From NCBI GenBank assembly GCA_031266495.1, contig JAISAX010000666.1:1-9110 (forward strand): a DNA stretch of 9,110 nucleotides. Direction: 5' to 3'. Within the stretch, counting starts at the first letter, position 1. Every line of letters starts with the position of its first letter. Below, in pieces: positions 1 to 5,256 of the stretch. A model generated the notes under the pieces. That model ran no database searches and had not been told where the DNA came from. It saw nothing but the letters and a program-made list of their open reading frames with translations. This DNA is from Opitutaceae bacterium (GTDB taxonomy: Bacteria > Verrucomicrobiota > Verrucomicrobiae > Opitutales > Opitutaceae). The position numbers and the translations under genes are program-made.

Positions 1-210
1 TCATTAAAATCGAATGCCGCATTATCGAAGTCGCCAACTCGGCGCATGCGCACACAGAGTAATCATGTATTTATGTCTATTTATGCTGTGGTCAAACTGG
101 AATGCTTCAAAATTAAATATCATATCAATCACTTCGCCCTAAAATCAAAACTGCTCATCAAATCCTCTGCGCATGCCCTCCAATACCTCCATTCTTGGGC
201 TTCCGCGTAA
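1..210 (+). CDS. C-terminal end of a DDE transposase (5' end outside window)
   Basis: Frame 1 is open from the first base to a TAA at 208-210 and gives 69 residues with no start codon, so the gene begins upstream of the window. The peptide begins SLKSNAALSKSPTRRMRTQS, continues NHVFMSIYAVVKLECFK and has NHFALKSKLLIKS further on. From memory this matches the C-terminal part of DDE insertion-sequence transposases related to IS4/IS701, where a motif like VEEFHKSLK(S/Q)N follows the catalytic Glu. That Glu would lie just left of base 1. The base composition is lower in GC than the chromosomal genes further right, which fits mobile DNA. The stop codon directly abuts the hicA remnant. I am confident it is a transposase tail; the exact IS family is uncertain because the catalytic core and the terminal repeat are not visible. 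Confidence 0.78.
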   Translation, partial: SLKSNAALSKSPTRRMRTQSNHVFMSIYAVVKLECFKIKYHINHFALKSKLLIKSSAHALQYLHSWASA

Positions 211-384
211 CATCAGCTGATAACCGAAGACGGCTGGTATCCGATCAAGACCGGCGGCGGTGGACATCGCCAGTACCTCCATCCGGCCAAGGGAGGGAAA
301 GTAACGATTCCCTTCCACGGGAAGGGAAATGACATCGGTAAAAAAAACGAAAAAAACATTCTCAAACAGGCGGGGTTGAAATAA
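211..384 (+). pseudogene. hicA: HicA-type mRNA interferase toxin, N-terminus lost
   Basis: The frame ending at TAA 382-384 encodes 57 residues, beginning HQLITEDGWYPIKTGGGHRQ and containing YLHPAKGGKVTIPFHGK and ending NILKQAGLK. This is the HicA double-stranded-RNA-binding-like fold: G-W-Y, then the G-x-H segment with the catalytic His, then the HP...KVTIP strand, then the terminal LKQAGL helix. HicA toxins cleave mRNA and are neutralised by HicB, encoded 42 bp downstream here. The family normally starts about 8-10 residues earlier with an M...ELI helix. No ATG, GTG or TTG lies in frame before the conserved region, and the codon before 211 is the transposase stop. I infer that insertion of the upstream IS removed the start and first helix, so the toxin is probably not made. 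The catalytic His remains encoded. Confidence 0.82.
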
Positions 385-426
385 CCCTGCCCCCTCCTTT
401 ATCCTTAAAACATAAAAAGGAATAAT

Positions 427-699
427 ATGAAAACATACCTGATCGTAATCGAGCGCTGCAAAAACAACTGTTCCGCATTCTCTCCGGATGTCCCCGGATG
501 TATCTCAACCGGGGATACAGTGGAGGAAACTCTCGACAACATGCGGGACGCCCTCCGCACGCACCTCGACGGAGAAGAGTCCCCTCCCGAACCCCGCGGA
601 CTCGAATACCACCTGGCCGACGATCCCGAACTCCACGATCCCGGCCTCATTCTCACCTCGATCCCTGTAGAGGAAGTCTCCCCCCTGGCGCACGCATGA
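427..699 (+). CDS. hicB: HicB-family antitoxin (short, N-terminal domain only)
   Basis: The 90-residue product begins MKTYLIVIERCKNNCSAFSP and continues DVPGCISTGDTVEETLDNMRDALRTHLD. This is the HicB partial RNase-H-like fold: a strand, an F-S-x-D-x-P-G-C turn, then the G-D-T-x-E-E-x helix. HicB binds and blocks HicA and usually represses the hicAB promoter. The start is supported by AAGGA at 417-421, five bases before the ATG. The gene lies 42 bp after the hicA remnant, in the classical toxin-antitoxin order. The protein stops after about 90 residues and lacks the C-terminal HTH or ribbon-helix-helix domain of longer HicB proteins such as the E. coli one. A separate HTH gene overlaps its 3' end by four bases (ATGA) and may supply DNA binding. 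Family assignment is firm; a working pair is unlikely because the toxin is truncated. Confidence 0.88.
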   Translation: MKTYLIVIERCKNNCSAFSPDVPGCISTGDTVEETLDNMRDALRTHLDGEESPPEPRGLEYHLADDPELHDPGLILTSIPVEEVSPLAHA

Positions 700-935
700 C
701 CCCCTGCTCCTCGAACTCCCGCTACGAAACCTTCCGTCGGGAACTGGTATCCTGTCTTGAGGCCAAACGAGGCCGCAAGGCGGACCTCGCCCGCTACCTC
801 GACGTAGTCCCCGCGCAACTCTACGAGTGGATCTCCGGGAAGGTGACGCCCGGAGCCGAACCCCTCCTCGGCATGCAGGCCTGGCTGGCCGGTCAACGGA
901 CCGCCGGCCGCAAAACAAAAAAATCCCCCTCTTGA
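696..935 (+). CDS. Small helix-turn-helix DNA-binding protein, coupled to hicB
   Basis: The 79-residue product starts at the ATG of an ATGA overlap with the hicB stop, which implies translational coupling. A longer upstream reading of the same frame would run antisense-like through hicB and is not credible. Residues 27-50 contain KADLARYLDV followed by PAQLYEWISGKVTP. This is a Cro/XRE-like helix-turn-helix: helix 2 'ADLARYL', turn 'DVVP', recognition helix 'AQLYEWISG'. A basic tail (GRKTKKSPS) ends the protein. The likely role is a transcriptional repressor of the hicAB operon, acting with the short HicB that lacks its own DNA-binding domain. The alternative is an independent plasmid or phage-type regulator. 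The perfect palindrome at 976-995, 40 bp beyond its stop, is a possible binding site. HTH assignment is good; the partner role is inference. Confidence 0.72.
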   Translation: MTPCSSNSRYETFRRELVSCLEAKRGRKADLARYLDVVPAQLYEWISGKVTPGAEPLLGMQAWLAGQRTAGRKTKKSPS

Positions 936-975
936 AAGGGGAATGCCTCGGCGTGCGAACGCTTGATTCTGCTCT

Positions 976-995
976 CCGTTTTTCTAGAAAAACGG
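976..995. promoter_or_regulatory. Perfect 20-bp palindrome between the HTH gene and the next ORF
   Basis: The sequence CCGTTTTTCTAGAAAAACGG reads identically on both strands. It lies 40 bp after the HTH stop and 2 bp before the ATG at 998. As RNA it could form an 8-bp stem with a CTAG loop but has no trailing T run, so it is not a typical terminator. As DNA it looks like an operator for a dimeric repressor, such as the adjacent HTH protein. It sits where a ribosome would load for the ATG at 998, so it could also mask that start. Its function is inferred only. Confidence 0.5.
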
Positions 996-997
996 TC

Positions 998-1814
998 ATG
1001 CGAATCCTCATCCTTTTTATCTCCCTCGCTACTGTTGTCACTGCGTTCTCCTCTCCGGTTCGCCTCGTACTTGAGACGACCATCATGGGCTCAAATGGCA
1101 CCGAGGCCAAACTCGCCATCTGGCGTGACGGTTTCCACGTCCGCCAGCCGCATGGCAAGCCGCCGCTTTTTATCTCGTGGGAAAAAAATAGATGAAGCAT
1201 GGCTTACTACCCAGCGCCCCGAGATTGTCGCTCTCAGAAGCAAGGCCACCGCCTTCCCCGTCATCGAAAAAGAGATCGCACAGCAAAAACTGGATACCGT
1301 CCGCAAGCAGTTTAGCGCCCCGAAAAACATTACCTACACGGCTCGGACCAATGACGGGCAGTATAAAAACTACTCTGTCCCCAATGCCATGGCAGAGAAA
1401 TATTTTCGTAATGTTCGTTCCATTACGCCTGACAACATCACTTTCACGCTCAAGCAGATAGTTGCCACCTATGAGCGCGATGCCACCGCCACCAAGGGCG
1501 CTCTGTCTGGCACGGCCGATGCCGCCCAGCGCGCATGGCTTACCGATACCTTCCGTTTCTTCATTTCCTCGTTAATCCGCCTCCAGTCCGAACTTGATCC
1601 TGTGCATGCGGGTGATGTGCAACTCCCCTCTTCATCCAGTGCGCAGGGATCTCAGAAAAACGAGTGGTTCGAACGCCTTCCGATGACCGGCAGGGTCGTC
1701 GAGGCGAAAGGGGGTAGCCTTGTGCTGCCGTTTCCTGGCGACGGCGGCCGAAGTAAGAGATGTACCAGTAGAGGCGACCGGGCCGCTTGTAGATCGAGGC
1801 ATCCTTGGGCATGA
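998..1814 (+). pseudogene. Secreted protein of unknown function, broken by a frameshift
   Basis: An ATG at 998 starts MRILILFISLATVVTAFSSP, a clear Sec signal peptide (basic start, hydrophobic core, A-F-S-S cleavage region). The mature part runs VRLVLETTIMGSNGTEAKLA and on to FISWEKNR, then stops at 1193-1195. Stepping one base within the seven-A run at 1182-1188 enters another frame. That frame stays open and reads IDEAWLTTQRPEIVALRSKA, TYTARTNDGQYKNYSVPNAM and further, with a protein-like composition to about base 1680. One surplus A therefore explains the break; programmed slippage or a sequencing error are alternatives. The last 40 or so codons to the formal stop at 1814 lie opposite the integrase remnant and are probably not native, so the C-terminus may be lost too. 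I recognise no domain. The product would be exported or periplasmic. Confidence 0.55.
1665..1812 (-). pseudogene. int: Tyrosine integrase, 5' fragment only, frameshifted
   Basis: On the minus strand an ATG at 1812-1810 starts MPKDASIYKRPGRLYWYISY followed by FGRRRQ. This is the typical first strand set of the arm-binding domain of phage or island integrases (IYKR...YWYI.YF). Near 1731-1742 the homology moves to another minus frame, which reads KATPFRLDDPAGHRKAFE, the usual continuation in relatives I remember. A single-base insertion therefore breaks the frame. After about base 1665 nothing integrase-like follows: the core-binding domain and the catalytic R-H-R-Y domain are missing. The fragment begins 107 bp from a tRNA 3' end, which is where tRNA-targeting integrases sit. 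It is a dead remnant marking the end of an integrated element. Recognition is by memory of the motif pattern, so a search is needed to confirm. Confidence 0.68.
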
Positions 1815-1919
1815 GGCAAACAGTGTCAGCAAGCGTCAGCAGCCAGCACAAATCGAAACATTCACTTTCGTCTCAATATCAACAAGTGTTACAAACACTC
1901 TATTTTAAAACGTCGTGGC

Positions 1920-1947
1920 GTCGGTTCGATTCCGACCAGCGCCTCCA
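1920..1947 (+). other. tRNA 3' end (T arm, acceptor strand, CCA): likely attachment site
   Basis: Bases 1920-1936 form a perfect T arm: stem GTCGG (1920-1924), loop TTCGATT (1925-1931) and stem CCGAC (1932-1936). They are followed by a seven-base acceptor strand CAGCGCC (1937-1943), discriminator T (1944) and encoded CCA (1945-1947). A matching 5' acceptor strand (GGCGCTG) and a D arm are absent from the preceding 80 bases, so this is not a whole tRNA gene. T73 with a GCGCCTCCA end is seen in tRNA-Cys and some tRNA-Gly genes; the identity is not settled here. With the integrase remnant to the left and the terminator to the right, it reads as the distal att copy left when an element integrated into a tRNA gene. 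The reconstituted tRNA should lie left of the window. Confidence 0.72.
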
Positions 1948-1957
1948 GACTTCAAGC

Positions 1958-2000
1958 AAAACGAAACCCGTATTCCGGAATCAGATACGGGTTTCGTTTT
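1958..2000. terminator. Strong rho-independent terminator, probably of the target tRNA gene
   Basis: The arms at 1958-1973 (AAAACGAAACCCGTAT) and 1985-2000 (ATACGGGTTTCGTTTT) are perfect reverse complements, giving a 16-bp stem with an 11-base loop. The right arm ends in TTTT, and the A-run at the left end serves the minus strand, so it can work in both directions. It starts 10 bases after the tRNA CCA end, the usual place for a tRNA terminator. Confidence 0.85.
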
Positions 2001-2076
2001 ACCCTGCGGCAACCGGAATTCACGCGAGGCGGGGGGGCCGTCAGAACGAGGACGAACCCACCGCGAATGAACGCGA

Positions 2077-2098
2077 TCCGGCCGAAGTGAAGGCCGGA
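2077..2098 (-). terminator. Weak hairpin just after the minus-strand operon end
   Basis: CCGGCC (2078-2083) pairs with GGCCGG (2092-2097), extended by a T-A pair (2077/2098), with an eight-base loop. It follows the stop of the small membrane protein gene directly on the minus strand. There is no T tract, so it is at best an RNA 3'-end-stabilising hairpin. Nothing else is seen in 2001-2099. Confidence 0.3.
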
Positions 2099-2099
2099 C

Positions 2100-2348
2100 T
2101 TACTTGCGGGCTTCCGTGTTGCGTTCGCGCTGGGCGCGGAGGACGACGCGAAACATCCGGATCGCCAGCCAGAAGGTGCCGCTCATGCAGGCGGCGGCGA
2201 GCCCGGCCCAGAGCGCGATCATGGCAGGATCGTTCGACGGCACATGCGAGCGAAGGATCGAAAACATGAACGTGAAAAAACCGATGACGAGAATGGTGTC
2301 GATCAACACGCTGACAGGTGTGGCAAGTTTTTCGCCGGTCCGGGACAT
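2100..2348 (-). CDS. Small two-helix membrane protein of unknown function
   Basis: Read from the ATG at 2348, the product is 82 residues: MSRTGEKLATPVSVLIDTIL and on, ending RAQRERNTEARK. A TTG three codons upstream (2357) is an alternative start. Neither start has a clear Shine-Dalgarno site. There are two hydrophobic segments: about residues 12-32 (VSVLIDTILVIGFFTFMFSIL) and about 42-63 (PAMIALWAGLAAACMSGTFWLAI). A basic tail follows, which predicts an N-in/C-in inner-membrane hairpin. The gene lies about 50 bp downstream of the permease gene on the same strand, and no terminator is evident between them, so cotranscription is likely. I do not recognise a family. The balanced protein-like composition and clean membrane segments make it a believable gene. 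Confidence 0.7.
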   Translation of the reverse strand: MSRTGEKLATPVSVLIDTILVIGFFTFMFSILRSHVPSNDPAMIALWAGLAAACMSGTFWLAIRMFRVVLRAQRERNTEARK

Positions 2349-2399
2349 GAGACCCAATGAGCCGTGAAGCGGGATTTTGTCCAGGGGATTTTGCCTCCT

Positions 2400-3668
2400 T
2401 CACTCGTGGCGCAGGGCTTCGATCGGGTCGAGCGAGGCGGCTTTCCAGGCGGGGTAGAGGCCGAAACCGATCCCGATGCCGCCGCAGACGATGAGCCCGA
2501 CCGCCGCCCAGACGAAGGGGAAGACCGCGCCAGCCTTCAGCATCCGGGCCACGATGTTGCCGACCACCACCCCGAAAAGCACGCCACAGATGCCGCCGAG
2601 CAACGAGAGAGTCACGGCCTCGACGAGAAACTGCACCAGAATGCCCGCCTTGCGCGCGCCGATGCTCTTGCGGATGCCGATCTCGCGCGTGCGCTCGGTG
2701 ACGCTGACGAGCATGATGTTCATCACGCCGATGCCGGCGGCGACGAGCGCGATGGCGCTGATGATGAACGAGCCGATCGTGATCATGCCGGCGATCTTGT
2801 TGAAGGTTTCGATGAGCGAGTCGTTGGTATAGACTTCGAAATCGTCGGCGTCCTCGGGTTCGAGCTGGCGGACGAGACGCATGACGCCGATGGCGCGGTC
2901 CCGGGTGGCGGGGAGCTCGGCCTGGGAGGGCGCTTCGATGTTGAGGCTCACGGAGCGTCCGCGCTGGCCGAAATCCTGGAGCCACCGGGGCACCGGCACG
3001 AGCAGGCGGTTGTCCTGGCTCTGGCCGAACGAGGTGCCTTTCGGCGCGAGCGTGCCGACGACGGTGTAGTTCTTGCCGCCGGCCCGGATCGTCCGGCCGA
3101 TGCCGTTTTCGTCGGGGAAGAGGCGTTGCGCGATCTCGTCGCCGACGACGCACACGGAGCGGCCGAACTCGACGTCGCCGGCGGTGAGGTTGCGGCCGCG
3201 GGCGATCTCGAAGCTGGCGGCGGGCACGTAGTTCTCGTCGGTGCCGATGAGCTGGAGGCTGGGGTTGGTGCGGCGCTCGCCGTAAACCGCCCTCTGCCCC
3301 CCGCGTTCGAGCTGGAGGCACACGCGCACCGGAGCGGAGAGGGCGGCGGCGTCCAGGGCGGCGAGCCGTTGTTTGAAACGCGCGGCCTCGGCATAAGAGA
3401 TCGCGCGGCGGTTGGCGAAACGTTGCCGCGGATCGGTGAAGTTGATCGCTGGATACCGGGTGATCCGGAAGCTGTTCGCGCCGAGGACGCTCAGGCCCGA
3501 TTCGACGGAGCTGCGGAGCGCGCTGATCGCGGTCATCACGCCGATGACGGAGAACACGCCGACGGCGATGCCGAGCATCGTCAGCGAGGACCGCAGCTTG
3601 TTGGCGGCGAGTCCGGCAAACGCGAGTTTGAAAATCTCGAAATAGAGGAGAATCCGGACGCGGGGCAT
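2400..3668 (-). CDS. MacB/FtsX-type ABC transporter permease
   Basis: The 422-residue product begins MPRVRILLYFEIFKLAFAGL. An N-terminal membrane helix (about residues 25-50, LRSSLTMLGIAVGVFSVIGV) is followed by a large periplasmic MacB-core domain (about 55-290). Three more helices follow at about 293-322, 345-375 and 383-405. The hallmark SVTERTREIGIRKSIGARK (322-340) and the terminal PAWKAASLDPIEALRHE (406-422) define the FtsX/MacB permease family. These proteins work with a LolD/MacA-like ATPase and often a membrane-fusion protein, moving substrates such as lipoproteins, peptides or antibiotics by transmitting force across the membrane. No ATPase or fusion protein is present nearby: rph lies upstream and a small membrane protein downstream. 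The ATPase must be encoded elsewhere. The substrate cannot be told from sequence, and macB proper (with a fused ATPase) is excluded. Confidence 0.9.
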   Translation of the reverse strand: MPRVRILLYFEIFKLAFAGLAANKLRSSLTMLGIAVGVFSVIGVMTAISALRSSVESGLSVLGANSFRITRYPAINFTDPRQRFANRRAISYAEAARFKQRLAALDAAALSAPVRVCLQLERGGQRAVYGERRTNPSLQLIGTDENYVPAASFEIARGRNLTAGDVEFGRSVCVVGDEIAQRLFPDENGIGRTIRAGGKNYTVVGTLAPKGTSFGQSQDNRLLVPVPRWLQDFGQRGRSVSLNIEAPSQAELPATRDRAIGVMRLVRQLEPEDADDFEVYTNDSLIETFNKIAGMITIGSFIISAIALVAAGIGVMNIMLVSVTERTREIGIRKSIGARKAGILVQFLVEAVTLSLLGGICGVLFGVVVGNIVARMLKAGAVFPFVWAAVGLIVCGGIGIGFGLYPAWKAASLDPIEALRHE

Positions 3669-3675
3669 GATTATC

Positions 3676-3829
3676 AGTCGAAGGTCGAAGGTCGAAAGTC
3701 GGAAGGTCGGAGGTCAAAGGTCGAAGGTCGCCAGCGGCTCCGTTGCACGGAGCATTTTACCTGGGGAAATGGCCCGCTCCGGCGGGCCGGTGATGACTTT
3801 CGACCTTCCGACTTTCGACCTTCGAAACG
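3676..3829. repeat. Heptamer repeats forming a long inverted repeat between rph and the permease gene
   Basis: Bases 3676-3729 are a run of GTCGAAG-like heptamers (GTCGAAG, GTCGAAA, GTCGGAA, GTCGGAG, GTCAAAG). Bases 3794-3829 carry the reverse complement. The stretch 3685-3709 matches 3801-3825 perfectly over 25 bp, and with two wobble pairs the stem extends to 3685-3716/3794-3825. The intervening loop holds a 7-bp GC hairpin (GGCCCGC 3771-3777, GCGGGCC 3782-3788) and a 6-bp one (GCTCCG/CGGAGC, about 3736-3752). It fills almost the whole intergenic space. As RNA it would fold strongly between the two minus-strand genes and could end or process the transcript. Confidence 0.75.
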
Positions 3830-3831
3830 GT

Positions 3832-4581
3832 TCACGTTGCGAGCAACTGGCGGGTGAGGAAGGCGGTTTGCAGGGAGGAGATTTCTTTCAGGCCCTTTTG
3901 CGCGAGAGCGATGAGGGCTTGCAACTGCTCGTACGAGAACGTGGCCTCCTCGCCGGTGCCCTGCACTTCGACGAACTGGCCGCGACCGGTCATGACGACG
4001 TTGAAATCGACCTGGGCGTCCTTGTCCTCGGCGTAGGGGAGGTCGAGGAGTTCGCGCCCGTCGAGCACGCCGACGCTGATGGCGGCGATGGAGTCGGTGA
4101 GCGGGTTTTCCGCCAGCTTGCCGGCGTCGAGGAGCGTCTGGATGGCGAGGCGGGCGGCGAGCCACGCGCCGGTGATGGACGCGGTGCGGGTGCCGCCGTC
4201 GGCCTGGAGGACGTCGCAGTCGATCCAGAGGGTGTTTTCGCCGAGCCGGGCGAGATCGAGGACGGCGCGCAGCGAACGGCCGATGAGCCGCTGGATCTCC
4301 ACGGTGCGGCCGTCGAGCTTGCCTTTGGAGATGTCGCGCGCCTTGCGGTCATGCGTGCTGTAGGGGAGAAGCGAATACTCGGCGGTGAGCCAGCCGCCGG
4401 GGACTTTTTGCTGTTTCATCCAGAGCGGCACTTTTTGTTCGATGGTGGCCGCGCAGATGACGCGTGTGTTGCCAAACGAAACCAGCACGGAGCCGGTGGC
4501 GTGCGGGGCGATATCGGCCTCGAACGAGATGGGACGGAGTTGGTCGGCACGGCGACCGTCGGCGCGGGTAAAATTGCTCAT
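3832..4581 (-). CDS. rph: Ribonuclease PH
   Basis: RNase PH is a phosphate-dependent 3'-5' exoribonuclease that trims tRNA and rRNA 3' ends in the cytoplasm and forms a hexameric ring. The ATG at 4581 gives 249 residues, within the usual family length of about 240-260. A longer frame to 4656 adds 25 unconserved residues and is rejected. The start MSNFTRADGRRADQLRPISF carries the conserved ADGR. GNTRVICAAT (37-46), GRTVEIQRLIGRSLRA (91-106, phosphate-binding Arg) and QADGGTRTASITGA (126-139) follow. An acidic segment and VDFNVVMTG (about 185-199), with catalytic/metal Asp residues, complete the fold. The PGGWLTAEYSLLPYSTHDRK segment (61-80) is also typical. No good Shine-Dalgarno site is visible. 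The gene is separated from the downstream permease by a structured repeat and is probably an independent housekeeping gene. Confidence 0.96.
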   Translation of the reverse strand: MSNFTRADGRRADQLRPISFEADIAPHATGSVLVSFGNTRVICAATIEQKVPLWMKQQKVPGGWLTAEYSLLPYSTHDRKARDISKGKLDGRTVEIQRLIGRSLRAVLDLARLGENTLWIDCDVLQADGGTRTASITGAWLAARLAIQTLLDAGKLAENPLTDSIAAISVGVLDGRELLDLPYAEDKDAQVDFNVVMTGRGQFVEVQGTGEEATFSYEQLQALIALAQKGLKEISSLQTAFLTRQLLAT

Positions 4582-4975
4582 GAAGGGCGTGAGCCTGACA
4601 ACCCGGAGCAAGTGGCGGCAAGCCTCGGATGACGGGGCTCCGTCAATCGGGTGCAACCGGAAGTGATGTCAGCAGAGCAGGCATGAACGCAGATACTTGG
4701 GTTGCTTTTCAAGGGGTTGCGCAGAAAGACGGTAACATATCTGCCGGACACCGCCGTTTAACCTTGTTACCGTTGCCGACATTGAATGGAAACGGGTATC
4801 TCGCGCCACCGCAACCGGTGGGACGATTTCGGGATACACCCGGAAGCCGTCCTCCCGCCGAAGTGGCCGGGATGGCGTCCCTGCGACGCCCTTCGTCCCT
4901 CCCATGTCGCTTCCACTCACACACTGTCTGGCACGCCGTCGCACTGCCGTTTTCCCTGCCGCTCCCCGGCGTCCC
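4582..4975. other. Intergenic region without a convincing gene
   Basis: No frame here has both a believable start and a protein-like composition. The region should contain the rph promoter on the minus strand, but I cannot point to clear -35/-10 boxes. It holds a small hairpin CCACCG/CGGTGG (4806-4811/4816-4821) and a spaced inverted pair GGTAAC/GTTACC (about 4732-4771). Nothing else stands out before the repeat array. Confidence 0.5.
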
Positions 4976-4980
4976 CGGTC

Positions 4981-5215
4981 TCCGGTGCGCGTGCACCCGC
5001 GCCCGGTGCGCGTGCACCCGGGGCAAGTGACGCCCGTCACCTGTCGCCGGTGCACGCACACCTGCCGCCGGTGCACATGCCCCGGTCGCCGGTGCGCGCG
5101 CCTCCGCCGCCGGTGCGTGTGCACCCGGCATCAGGTGCGCATGCACCCGGCTCCGGTGCACGCGCACCCGCGACCGGGGAAAACGCACCGGAGCCTGGTG
5201 CACGCACACCCTGTT
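4981..5215. repeat. Array of about eleven 21-bp imperfect repeats with alternating purine-pyrimidine cores
   Basis: GGTGC motifs begin at 4984, 5005, 5049, 5070, 5091, 5112, 5134, 5155 and 5197. The spacing is 21 bp, with one step of 22 and gaps of 44 and 42 that each hold a degenerate unit. The unit is close to CGGTGCRCRYRCACCYGNNGC. The cores differ in sequence (for example GTGCGCGTGCAC, GTGCACGCACAC, GTGCGCATGCAC, GTGCACGCGCAC) but most keep strict purine-pyrimidine alternation and near dyad symmetry. Because 21 is a multiple of three, several frames remain open, which does not show coding. The array ends about 40 bp before the ATG at 5257. Confidence 0.88.
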
Positions 5216-5256
5216 TTCTGTAACGTGTCTGTTAACAACAAAATAAAGAAATCATC

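Noticed and set aside
924..942. Hairpin CCCCT/AGGGG overlapping the HTH stop codon as a terminator
   Set aside because: It has only 5 bp of stem, overlaps the coding end and lacks a T tract.
505..1200. Minus-strand 231-codon frame opposite hicB and the HTH gene
   Set aside because: It is Arg/Ser/Gly-rich and antisense to recognisable genes, with no domain.
1872..1947. Complete tRNA gene
   Set aside because: Only the T arm, acceptor 3' strand and CCA are present. No complementary 5' acceptor strand, D arm or credible anticodon arm precedes them.
2041..3717. Minus-strand open frame of 558 codons overlapping the permease
   Set aside because: It is an Arg/His/Pro-rich out-of-frame reading of the permease and neighbours, with no family features.
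2364..3857. Long plus-strand open frame (497 codons) opposite the permease and spacer
   Set aside because: It is an antisense shadow of the permease gene caused by high GC. The peptide is Asp/Ala/Glu/Arg-rich with no domain, while the minus strand shows clear FtsX family motifs.
4709..5209. Minus-strand 166-codon frame with heptapeptide repeats (HAPA-, RAPATG-like) over the 21-bp array
   Set aside because: A 21-bp repeat keeps several frames open automatically. The non-repeat part is Arg/Gly-rich and not protein-like, and no start site is supported. The plus-strand frames through the array are equally empty.
4981..5215. CRISPR array
   Set aside because: The units are contiguous 21-bp imperfect repeats with no unique 30-bp spacers and no cas genes nearby.
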